Source: Pirellulales bacterium (GTDB lineage: Bacteria > Planctomycetota > Planctomycetia > Pirellulales > JAICIG01). From it: 34,829 nucleotides of DNA. A model generated the notes under the pieces. That model was not told where the DNA came from, did not search any database, and worked only from the letters and a program-made list of their open reading frames with translations. The position numbers and the translations under genes were made by a program. The first letter of the stretch is position 1, and every line of letters begins with the position of its first letter. The stretch spans positions 1 to 34,829 of the forward strand of contig JAICIG010000019.1 of assembly GCA_025924495.1 (NCBI GenBank). The letters run 5' to 3'. Below, piece by piece: positions 1 to 8,360 of this stretch.

Positions 1-591
1 CATCCGGCCACTTCTCGGCCAACGCCCGAATCGCGGCGGCCCGGACATCCCTCCCTTCATCCTCAGCGGCCCTCCGGGCCAACTGTGCGCGCGTGGTCTC
101 ATTCCACCACTTCTCGGCCAACGCGCAAATCGCGGCGGCCCGCACATCGCTACCTTCATCTTCGACGGCCCTCTGGGCCAATAGTTCGCGCGTGGCCTCA
201 TCCGGCCACTTCTCTGCCAACGTCTGAATTGCGGCGGCCCGAACATCTTCAGCTTCATCCTCAACTACTCTCTTGACCAACAGTTCGCGCGTGGTCTTAT
301 CCGGCCACTTCTCAGCCAACGCCCGAATCGAGGCGGCCCGAACATCTTCAGCTTCATCTTCAGCGCCCTGGGCCAATAATCCGCGCGTGGTCTCATCCGG
401 CCACTTCTCGGCCAACGCCAGCATCGCGGCGGCCCGAACACTTTCGGCTTCATCCTCAACTACTCTCTGGGCCAACAGTTCGCGCGTGGTCTCATCCGGC
501 CACTTCTCGGCCAACGCCAGGATCGCGCCCGCACGAAACTCGGAGTCAGATTCATTTACCGCGAATTCATGCAACGCGGATCTTCGATCAT
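1..591 (-). repeat. Tandem 99-bp coding repeats (HEAT units of the NACHT protein)
   Basis: Units begin at 1, 100, 199, 298, 394 and 493. The period is 99 bp (33 residues), except that the unit at 298 is 96 bp and lacks one codon. Each encodes a unit of the form ALAEKWPDETTRELLAQ followed by an acidic stretch and VRAAAI. The first five units are very similar at the DNA level. The sixth (493 onward), nearest the NTPase core, is diverged after its first third. The array continues past the left edge. Confidence 0.9.
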
Positions 592-2969
592 TAGCTTGCA
601 ACACAACTGACACTCGAGGCCAGACGCGCTTTCCCGCGCTGCCGCGCCAAATGAATATCGGTCTCTCGAGCGGCAACCGCTCTTTCAGACCAGGCCACCG
701 CGTGCCGACCGCGTCAACCGCGTTCACGACTTCGTCCATCTGTTCGTGCATTTCCGTAGTAACCCCCGGACCGCCAACTCTTGCCACTGCCGCGAGCAGG
801 CAATCTAGGAGGTCCGTTGCTGCGCGTCCCACGGCGATTGGATTCCTCATGTCGACCATGATCATTAACGATAGCCCTAGCGCAGGTAAGTAGTCGTGTC
901 CGTTCCAGGAACGAACATCGATATGGCGCAAGAGGCTGGCAAGTATTGCCCCAACAAACGCTTCGTCGATCTGGCAGCAGATTAGGCGCAACACTTCGCG
1001 CCAGTCATCGTCGCCGAAATGATCATCAAACAGGGCGATCAGGTCCGGTTCGCTCAACGTCTTGGCGACGTTGAATTGGTGGACGATGTCGGCCGCACAA
1101 AAATACTCCAGAAATGTACGGTGTACGAAGGCATAGTTTTCCCCGCCGAGATAGCAGAGGATAAAATTGCGAGTCCGCAACTGCTCGACCAGCGCCCGAG
1201 CCACAGCCCGAGGTTTTTCAAATCGCAAGGCACTGCGCAGATAGTTTTCGATCAGGTCGGTCAGCGTCGTGCCGTCAATATAATTGGCGCGAGATCGGTC
1301 GGACATGCGCCTCTGCATGGCAGAGGCGACGGAACGCAAGATCTCCGTCTTTTCCCGCAAGCCGATCTCGGCGCTAAGGCCCGGAAACTCGCCCAGAGTC
1401 CGTTCGACGTCCCACTGATGCAGCAACAGCCGGGAGCACTGCTGGTACAAGTCGATCCGATCGTCTGGCAGCTTCTGATTCCGGTTCAAAATGGCCATCA
1501 TCGTCAACAGCAGCGGGTTGCCTGCGAGTTGGGCAATCGACTTCGAGTTCTTGATCGCATCGGCCAGTCGCTGTCGCTTGGCCTCACCGTCATGCTTTTT
1601 TTCGAACATGATGTCGTGCCACTTGTCGAGGAAGCCAGCGATCTGGCCTTCATCCAGGTCTTGAAGCATGAAGTGGCGGAAGCCGGCGTTATGCAGCCGC
1701 TGAGGCTGGTAGCCGACTACTCTCGACGTGACGATGATTCGGACGTGCTTGTAATCGTTACTGAAGCGGTGGATATCATTGACGACATGCTCGCGCTCGA
1801 TGGGATCAAACACCTCGTCCAGGCCGTCGAGCAGCAGGATGACACGGCCTGGTTGCTCAAGCAAATGAGCCAATGTCTGCTGATTCAGCCGATGCCAGGT
1901 CGGCGCTTCATGGAGGTATTTCGGGAAGCCCTTGCCGCTTGTACATTCCCATCGATGGTATTCGCGCAATTCGATTAGCAGCGGCAGCGGTTGGTTGTAC
2001 CGCAGGTTGGCGCTTTCGATCATTGTCCATCGCAGAGCCAGAAAGCGGAGCAGCGACGACTTGCCGGCGCCAGGATCGCCCAGGATGATGAGTTGCTCGA
2101 TCGTTGAATCCTCGACCAACCCAAGCACCGGCCGCGGCGGCTGGTTGACGTACGCGTGCAGAAGCTGGTCTTGCAGATCGGCGGATTCCTCGACTTGCTT
2201 GGCAATTAGTTTGTTGTTTTCGGTCAGTAGCCGCATATGCTCCTTCGGCACTTCCAACAACTGTGGATCGTACTCGCGACACTCGCGCACCGACTGAGGC
2301 ACGAATACGCTCCAAAGCCGCACGTTGCTGTAGTAAGCTCCGGTCGCTTCCAGGCAAGCGAAATCGAGATTGCCGTACCGCTCGACTAATGCCTCGCGGT
2401 AAGTCTCGAGATTGAAGTCCGGCGGCAGGCCGGCCATCTCCCTGAGCGCCGCGGAATCCTGCGTTTTTGCAAGAGATAAGAATGTCTCCTGTAGCTCGCT
2501 CGACGATTCGCGAATCTCGGCGACCTTGGATGTAAAGCGTTTAGCGACGTACCGCCAGGAAAAGCCGTCCGGCAACGTGTTGGCGTCTGCGAGCCGTTGC
2601 CAGGATGTGGCGAATGTCCTTGGATCAAGATGGTAGTCGGGCTTTAGGAACAACGATGCGATCGCATGACGCACGTCGTCATCGTTGACCAATCGCTTAA
2701 CGTCGTGGATCCAATCGCGAAGCTGTTCCTCTTCAACATGCGCACGAATCAATTCGCTTTCAAGCAACTCCAATAATTCTTTTAACGCGAGCCCAGTAGC
2801 CTTGGTCAGGGGGATCGCGATGGATGACCGAAAAAACGCTCTTGAAGCACTCGCCGACGTAGCTCTTCGCCGCATCCTTGGCGACATCCATTGCCAAGTC
2901 CTCAAGGATTGGACGAAAGACGGACCAACTCGCTTGGCCCACACCCCAGACGATAAGCCAATCCGCCAT
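1..2969 (-). CDS. NACHT NTPase with C-terminal HEAT repeats (bacterial NLR-like); 3' end beyond window, apparent frameshift near 5' end
   Basis: This is a STAND-type P-loop NTPase of the bacterial NACHT class. Some members of that class defend against phage, with the repeat domain thought to sense and the N-terminus to signal. Reading leftward and joining two frames at the G5 run 2809-2813, the protein has at least 989 residues. Residues 1-280 are a conserved helical N-terminus that I recall from cyanobacterial NACHT proteins (starts MADWLIVWGVGQ). Walker A GDPGAGKS is at about 297-304 and Walker B LLLDGLDE at about 378-385. The NACHT-type FLEYFCAAD is at about 619-627. HEAT repeats run from about 790 to the left edge. 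The ATG at 2967-2969 follows a G-rich ribosome-binding site. A reading from about 2875 downward also stays open, so an intact shorter product cannot be excluded. Its role in defence is inferred from family and location. No separate effector domain is recognised. Confidence 0.85.
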
Positions 2970-3071
2970 ACTTTACCCCCGCAGAGTAAGTCGTCGTGAA
3001 CAAGGCAGTAAGCGATTTGCAGATTACGCGTTTGCTGACTGTAAAGCCAATCAAAACGAAGAATCCAGGAG

Positions 3072-3077
3072 ATTATA
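3072..3077 (-). promoter_or_regulatory. Possible -10 box of the NACHT gene
   Basis: On the minus strand this is a perfect TATAAT, about 100 nt upstream of the NACHT start codon at 2969. No good -35 match lies 17 nt further upstream. A second weak option nearer the gene is TTGGCT and TAATCT with an 18-nt spacer. Either would give a short leader. The call rests on motif match only. Confidence 0.3.
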
Positions 3078-3178
3078 GCGAGTTGAGCCGATATCTTCGT
3101 CTTGGCTCGTTCAATTATCTGAACGACGACTAGCGCGCAACAAGGCGGCAAGCAAATTCCATTTCTGCTGCCAGCAGG

Positions 3179-3522
3179 TCAGGACGAGGTTTCCTCGCAC
3201 CCTTTGGCGGCCGGACGCGCAGCGAGCCCGTCGAGGTCGAAGACGTAGACGCTCTTGGCCTTCTGGTGAATTTTCGTGTGATTATCGAAGCGTTCGAGAT
3301 CGTGCACGACCAATAGCGGCTAGTTTTGAGATCTTCGCGGAAGAACAGAAGCCGCCAGTAAGCGGCGAGACCCTTGTGCTTGCCCTTGTATCATCAGCCG
3401 AAATGGCTGCGCAACGGAGCGTAAGCCCACCCTTTGGCGCCACCGGTCTTGCTCACGCCGCGTTCAAACGTGTAAAACGCCCCGTCAAGGCGACTGCCAA
3501 GAAACTGCCTAACAAGGCGTCA
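3179..3522 (-). pseudogene. Remnant of the N-terminal region of a type IIG (fused) restriction-modification methyltransferase
   Basis: Read leftward, pieces in different frames line up with what I recall of the N-terminal nuclease region of fused type IIG restriction-methylation enzymes. They occur in the expected order: LLGSFLAVALTG, FYTFERGVSKTGGAKGWA, YKGKHKGLAAYW, LLFFREDLK, then LLVVHDLERFDNHTKIHQ and VYVFDLDGLA. Two adjacent in-frame stops (3391-3396) and at least two frame changes (near 3475 and near 3320) break it. Nothing of the methyltransferase domain follows, because the reading ends at a TGA at 3179-3181. It lies upstream of the NACHT gene on the same strand and looks like debris of another defence system. 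Identification is from memory of family motifs. Confidence 0.55.
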
Positions 3523-3625
3523 CCTTTGTTTGCCGGGCGGCGGCTGTTTTTGGAGATAGATGAGAGAGCGAATAGAGTATGTTCGATTTCGTCGAACTGA
3601 AACTTGACCATCGCGGTGCCCCCGA

Positions 3626-3659
3626 GGTGTCAGGGACACCCGCAAAGCGCCGTTTGCGG
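3626..3659. repeat. Two adjacent perfect hairpins, REP-like
   Basis: GGTGTC-AGG-GACACC (3626-3640) is a 6-bp stem with a 3-nt loop. It abuts and shares one base with CCGCAAA-GCGCCG-TTTGCGG (3640-3659), a 7-bp stem with a 6-nt loop. No T run follows on either strand, so this is not a typical terminator. Paired GC-rich hairpins in non-coding DNA resemble repetitive extragenic palindromes mobilised by RAYT transposases. Only one copy is visible in this window. Confidence 0.45.
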
Positions 3660-3761
3660 CGGTTTCCGCCAGTTGCCCAGTAAAGTCTTTCGCGCGGTAC
3701 GTGCTTGCGAAGTGGCGAGTTTTACAGCGTATTCGGCGGTGTAAGTCGCTGCGCCGAGATA

Positions 3762-3801
3762 ATTATGATTCCGCTGCTCTAACCAACTGAGCTACGCCGC
3801 C
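3762..3801 (-). pseudogene. 5' half of a tRNA-Met(CAU) gene, broken at the anticodon loop (candidate att site)
   Basis: Read leftward from 3801 the sequence has a 7-nt acceptor half (GGCGGCG) and a D arm (GCTC AGTTGGTTA GAGC). An anticodon stem half (GCGGA) and the loop ATCATAA with anticodon CAT at 3765-3767 follow. The 3' stem should be TCCGC but is TTATC, and no T arm (GGTTCGA) follows. The match therefore ends within or just after the anticodon loop, a common crossover site for tyrosine integrases. The bases at 3732-3739 (TTCGGCGG) could pair with the acceptor start, so a degenerate tRNA-like fold of about 67 nt is possible, but it would lack a T arm. The elongator-Met assignment is from memory of consensus sequences. 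Confidence 0.7.
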
Positions 3802-3802
3802 G

Positions 3803-3824
3803 AAGTGCTTGTATGATAGCACTT
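3803..3824. repeat. Hairpin or promoter region upstream of the half tRNA
   Basis: AAGTGCT and AGCACTT form a perfect 7-bp inverted repeat with an 8-nt loop. On the minus strand the loop contains TATCAT, a plausible -10 box just upstream of the tRNA start at 3801. It may be the surviving promoter of the broken tRNA. Between here and the next gene (4068) nothing else is recognised. Confidence 0.3.
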
Positions 3825-4067
3825 TGCTGGCCGTGCGATAGCCGCCTTGCGTCATGCGGCTCGCCGGCGATGACGCCTGACCGCCTTCATTCTCGCAGCA
3901 GGCAACATGCCAAGCTTAGCCGAAAATCTGCTGCCGGCAAGGCCGCCCGAACTGCTCTCGGTTGCTCGCCCGAGCGAAAGTTTGGCGAGGTCCGTCCGCC
4001 TGCGTTATCGTACTGCTAGGGCGGGAGAGTGACTTCAACGGCGGAAACGGGGGCGATGAGGTGAAGG

Positions 4068-7000
4068 ATGCGGGTTGGTCTACGCGCGGGCGTGCTGTTG
4101 CTGGCGGCTTTGAGTCTCGATTTACCGCAGGCCCGAGCGGCTGACGAGCCGAAATCGGAACTCGAAGCGGCATTTACGGCGCAGATCCGGCCATTGCTCA
4201 AGCAATACTGCTTGAGCTGCCATGCAGAGAAAGACCCGAAAGGCGAGCTCGATCTTGCACGGTTCGACACGCTCGCTCGGGTGCGGCAAGACCCGAAGCC
4301 CTGGACGCTCGTGATCGAGCAGCTCGAGGCGGGCGAAATGCCGCCTAAAGACAAGCCGCAGCCGACCCAAGCGGAACGTCAGCGGTTGATCGATTGGGCG
4401 TGCGGCTTTCTCGATGCGGAAGCCCGGTCGCGTGCAGGCGACCCCGGCCGTACGCCGCTACGAAGGTTGAGCAACGCCGAATACGACTACACGGTCCGTG
4501 ACCTGACGGGCATCGACTTGCGCCCCACACGCGAGTTTCCCGCCGACGGCGCGGCGGGCGAAGGTTTTACGAATGCAGGCGAGGCGCTCGCCATGTCGCC
4601 GGCGATGATGTCGAAGTATCTCGACGCCGCCAAACGCATTTCGTCGCACGCCATGCTGCTGCCCGACGGGTTCCGTTTCTCGCCGACCAATACGCGGCGC
4701 GATTGGACCAATGAAAGCCTGGCCCGGCTCCGCGCTTTTTACAGCCAGTTCACCGCCGCGAATGACGGCCGATTGCCGCTCGAGCCTTACCTGACCGCGC
4801 TCGTTCGCCGCCGCGATGAATTGCTGGCCGGCAAAGTTTCGCTTGCGGCCGCAGCGGCTGAAGAAAAGCTAAATGCGAAGTATCTTGCCGCGTTGTGGAA
4901 AGCTCTAACCGACGAAAAGTTCGAGCACTCGTTCCCACGGGAACAGATTCGAGCGCGGTGGCGAAAGGCCGCGCCGAGCGACGTCGCAGCGCTCGTAGCC
5001 GAAATCTCGGCTTGGCAGAACGCCCTGTGGAACATCGTTCCCATCGGCAGTTATCGCTATGGCAATATGGTCCGCCAGGCGCCCAAAGATCCGACGGTCG
5101 TTGAGACGCAGCCGTTGAGGTTCGGCCTGAAGCCGGCGCCCGGCCAAAGCGACGTCGTGTTGTATCTGGTCGCCCGCGATCTTTCGTCGTCCGGCCAAGG
5201 CGGCTCCGCCGTCTGGCGGCGTCCGCGGTTCGAGGGCAACGGCCAAGACGCACTGCTGCTGCGAGATTACCAGGATTATGGGCCGAAGTTCGAACTCGAT
5301 TATCGGGCGGTCTTTGCCGACACGCCGCAATATCTGGCTGCCGCCGTCGAAGCCGCCAACCATCGAGACCTCTCCGCAGACCAACTGGCCGCGAAGCATC
5401 ACTTGAATGCGGCCTGGCTGAAGCGCTGGATCGAGACGTTGGCCGTAAAGCCCTACGTCGCTGGAAGCGGTCAGCCGACGGATGAAGGACGGCCGGCGGC
5501 GCCAGTCGCCTTGGAGTTGCTCACCGAACAGGCGCCGAATGCGCAGCATCCGGCGGTGAATGGCTGGAAAGCAAAAGGCGCCGAATTGCCGATTCTGATC
5601 GCCAATGCCTCGGATGCGACTGAGAATGTTCCAGGCCGGATCGGGCCGCACGGCGTGGCGGTACATCCCCTGCCCGCGCAATTCGTGGCCGCGGTTTGGA
5701 AGAGTCCGATCGCCGGACTGGTCCGAGTGACGGGCAAGGTGGCGCATGCCCATCCGGCTTGCGGCAACGGCGTCTACTGGCGGCTCGAAAAACAGTCGGC
5801 CGCCGCCGCAGCCATTCTCGCCGAAGGCGCAATCGAGCTTGGCAAAGAGGCGACGCTTCCACCGCAGCGTTTGCGCGTGGTGCCGGGCGACCTGGTCTTT
5901 CTGGCCATCGACGCGCGCGACGGCAACCATAGTTGCGATCTGACCGAAATCGCGTTCACGATTACTGAGGAGGCAGCGCCCGCGCGCGTTTGGGACTTAG
6001 CCGCTGACCTGGCCGAGAACGTGCTGGCGGGCAACCCGCATGCAGATCGCTTAGGCAATGCGGGAGTGTGGAGCGCCATGCAAGGCCCGTCGAGCGCGAG
6101 GACGCCGCAAGCCGGTCCGGCGATCCCTGCCGATTCGACCTTGGCCCGCTGGCGCGAAGCGGCGGCCGATCCGCGGCGAAAAGAAGAAGCGAGCCGGCTG
6201 GCCGATCAGTTGAAGACATTGCTCACCTCTCCGCGCCCTGCCGACGAGAAGCAGCCCGATCGCGCGACGTACGATTACCTGGCGACGCTCGACGGTCCGC
6301 TGCTGCGCGGGTTCGATCTGGCACAGCTCAAGCAACCGCCACAGAAGCCCAGCGATCAACCGCAAAACGAAAAAGGCGACGTTCGCTACGCACTCGATCG
6401 CTCGCAATTCGGCAAGCATCCCCAGGGCGGCGCTGTCGATGACGCCAGCTTGGTTGTGCCGATCAACCAACCGCTTGAACTGCGGCTGCCGGCAGCTCTA
6501 TTCGCGGGCCGCGAGCTGGTCGTCGAGGGATTGCTCGACTCAAACGCCGGCGAGCGGATCGTTCAATTTCAGATCGCCACGTCACGGCCGGCGGCGGATG
6601 CGCCGCTCGATTTGAAGGCGCCGTTTGTCGGCGCTCCCGGCGGCCCGGCGCACCAACGGCTGCTCGCCGGTCTGGCGGAATTTCGCAACGTCTTTCCGCT
6701 GTTCATCTGTTATCCGCATGTGATCCCGCTCGACGAAGTGGTCTGCTTGAAAACCTTTCATCGCGAAGACGAGCCCCTCACGCGTTTGTTCCTTAACGAA
6801 GAGCAGACTCGCCAGATCGATCGCCTTTGGGCGGAGCATCGTTTTATTACGGCGTCTCCGGTGGTGGAAAATGAATACTTGCCGCTGTTCATCGGCTTCG
6901 TCACGCAAGATCAGCCGAAGGAGCTGTTGAATTATTTCGAGGGTCAGCGCGGAGTATTTCGCGAGCGGGCCCAACAATTCGAGCGCGAGTTCGAAGCCGC

Positions 7001-8294
7001 CGCGCCACAGCAACTCGAACAGCTTCTGGCCTTTGCCAATCGGGCCTACCGCCGCCCGCTGACCAAGCCCGAGCAGGACCAACTCGTCTCGCTCTATCAC
7101 ACGCTGCGCGGCAAACAAGTCTCGCACGCTGATGCTTTCCGCAACGTGCTGGCGCGGGTGTTGATGTCTCCCTCGTTCTTATTGCACTTGGAGCAAGCGC
7201 CTCCCGGCACGCAGGCCCAACCCGTCAACGATTGGGAACTCGCCAGCCGACTTAGTTATTTCCTCTGGTCGTCGCTGCCCGACGAAGAGCTTCGCCGGGC
7301 GGCGGCCGATGGCCGGTTGCACGATGTCGACGTGCTGGCCGAGCAAGCGCAGCGGATGCTCAAAGACGACCGCGTCCGCGCCATGGCGATTGAATTCGGC
7401 GCCCAATGGATTCACGTCCGCGGCTTCGACGAGCTGCAGGAGAAGAACGAGAAGCTGTTTCCCTCGTTCGACGCAACATTGCGGGCTGCCATCTATGAAG
7501 AAGCGATTCTGCTCTTTCAGGATCTGTTTCAGCACGACGGTTCAGTGCGGCAGATTCTCGACGCCGACTATACCTACTTGAACGAAACGCTGGCCAAACA
7601 CTATGGCATCCTTGGCGTTAAAGGACCTGAGTGGCGGCGTGTGGACGGCGTCAAGCAATACGGTCGCGGCGGCATTCTCGGGCTGGCCAGCGTGCAGGCG
7701 AAACAGTCGGGCGCTTCGCGGACGAGCCCCGTGCTGCGCGGCAATTGGGTCGTGGAAACCTTGCTCGGCGAAAAGCTCCCCCGGCCGCCGCCGAATGTCC
7801 CCCAGCTTCCTGAAGAAGAAACCGGCAATGCAGGCCTGACCGTGCGGCAGCTCGTCGAGAAGCACGCCAGCGTCGCAGCCTGCGCGGTGTGCCACCAGCG
7901 GATCGATCCGTTCGGTTTTGCGCTAGAAAAGTACGACCCGATCGGACGCTTCCGCGATACCGATTTTGGCGGCCTGCCGGTCGATGCCAAGGCCAGGCTG
8001 AAGGACGGGACCGAGTTCGAAGGGATCGACGGCCTGCGAAGTTACCTGCTGACCAGGAAAAAAGAGGTCTTCATGCGGTTGTTCTGCCGGCGGCTGCTGG
8101 GCTATGCCTTGGGCCGCGCGGTGACGCTCTCGGACCAGCCGCTGATCGATGATATGCTGATCGATGGTATGATGGCGCAAGCCAGCGGCGACGAACTGCG
8201 GATCTCCAGCGTTGTCCTGGCGATCGTGCGCAGTCCGCAGTTCCGCATGATTCGCGGCGCCGACTTTGTCGAAAATGAGTTTGCAGGACAGTAA
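4068..8294 (+). CDS. Secreted planctomycete cytochrome protein (PSCyt1, DUF1587, DUF1595, DUF1592, DUF1588, DUF1585)
   Basis: This 1408-residue exported protein belongs to a large planctomycete family whose function is not established. Residues 1-24 form a signal peptide ending ARA. The first haem-binding motif CLSCH is at 48-52 in a PSCyt1-type context. DUF1587 spans about 129-205 (starts TPLRRLSNAEYDYTVRDLTG). A beta-rich middle of unknown type covers about 470-640. DUF1595 is near 990-1045, DUF1592 about 1053-1185 and DUF1588 about 1194-1297. The second motif CAVCH is at 1272-1276, and DUF1585 covers about 1310-1397. The ATG follows a GAGGTGAAGG ribosome-binding site. The gene lies 66 nt upstream of a DUF1552 gene, a recurrent planctomycete pairing that suggests one extracytoplasmic unit. 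Two CxxCH sites suggest covalent haem and electron transfer. The substrate is unknown. Confidence 0.93.
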   Translation: MRVGLRAGVLLLAALSLDLPQARAADEPKSELEAAFTAQIRPLLKQYCLSCHAEKDPKGELDLARFDTLARVRQDPKPWTLVIEQLEAGEMPPKDKPQPTQAERQRLIDWACGFLDAEARSRAGDPGRTPLRRLSNAEYDYTVRDLTGIDLRPTREFPADGAAGEGFTNAGEALAMSPAMMSKYLDAAKRISSHAMLLPDGFRFSPTNTRRDWTNESLARLRAFYSQFTAANDGRLPLEPYLTALVRRRDELLAGKVSLAAAAAEEKLNAKYLAALWKALTDEKFEHSFPREQIRARWRKAAPSDVAALVAEISAWQNALWNIVPIGSYRYGNMVRQAPKDPTVVETQPLRFGLKPAPGQSDVVLYLVARDLSSSGQGGSAVWRRPRFEGNGQDALLLRDYQDYGPKFELDYRAVFADTPQYLAAAVEAANHRDLSADQLAAKHHLNAAWLKRWIETLAVKPYVAGSGQPTDEGRPAAPVALELLTEQAPNAQHPAVNGWKAKGAELPILIANASDATENVPGRIGPHGVAVHPLPAQFVAAVWKSPIAGLVRVTGKVAHAHPACGNGVYWRLEKQSAAAAAILAEGAIELGKEATLPPQRLRVVPGDLVFLAIDARDGNHSCDLTEIAFTITEEAAPARVWDLAADLAENVLAGNPHADRLGNAGVWSAMQGPSSARTPQAGPAIPADSTLARWREAAADPRRKEEASRLADQLKTLLTSPRPADEKQPDRATYDYLATLDGPLLRGFDLAQLKQPPQKPSDQPQNEKGDVRYALDRSQFGKHPQGGAVDDASLVVPINQPLELRLPAALFAGRELVVEGLLDSNAGERIVQFQIATSRPAADAPLDLKAPFVGAPGGPAHQRLLAGLAEFRNVFPLFICYPHVIPLDEVVCLKTFHREDEPLTRLFLNEEQTRQIDRLWAEHRFITASPVVENEYLPLFIGFVTQDQPKELLNYFEGQRGVFRERAQQFEREFEAAAPQQLEQLLAFANRAYRRPLTKPEQDQLVSLYHTLRGKQVSHADAFRNVLARVLMSPSFLLHLEQAPPGTQAQPVNDWELASRLSYFLWSSLPDEELRRAAADGRLHDVDVLAEQAQRMLKDDRVRAMAIEFGAQWIHVRGFDELQEKNEKLFPSFDATLRAAIYEEAILLFQDLFQHDGSVRQILDADYTYLNETLAKHYGILGVKGPEWRRVDGVKQYGRGGILGLASVQAKQSGASRTSPVLRGNWVVETLLGEKLPRPPPNVPQLPEEETGNAGLTVRQLVEKHASVAACAVCHQRIDPFGFALEKYDPIGRFRDTDFGGLPVDAKARLKDGTEFEGIDGLRSYLLTRKKEVFMRLFCRRLLGYALGRAVTLSDQPLIDDMLIDGMMAQASGDELRISSVVLAIVRSPQFRMIRGADFVENEFAGQ

Positions 8295-8360
8295 TCTCCC
8301 GAATCTCAATCTCCTCACGCATCAAGAGCCATTCCTCGAAAACTTTTGCGAGCACGTCCC

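Noticed and set aside
1..591. CRISPR array
   Set aside because: The repeats are 99 bp, contiguous without spacers, and keep an open reading frame with HEAT-like protein units.
1019..1978. 319-residue plus-strand reading frame
   Set aside because: It lies antisense to the NACHT domain, whose motifs are clear on the other strand. Its sequence has no family features.
4905..5930. 341-residue minus-strand reading frame
   Set aside because: It is antisense to the DUF1592 protein gene, with composition typical of a shadow frame.
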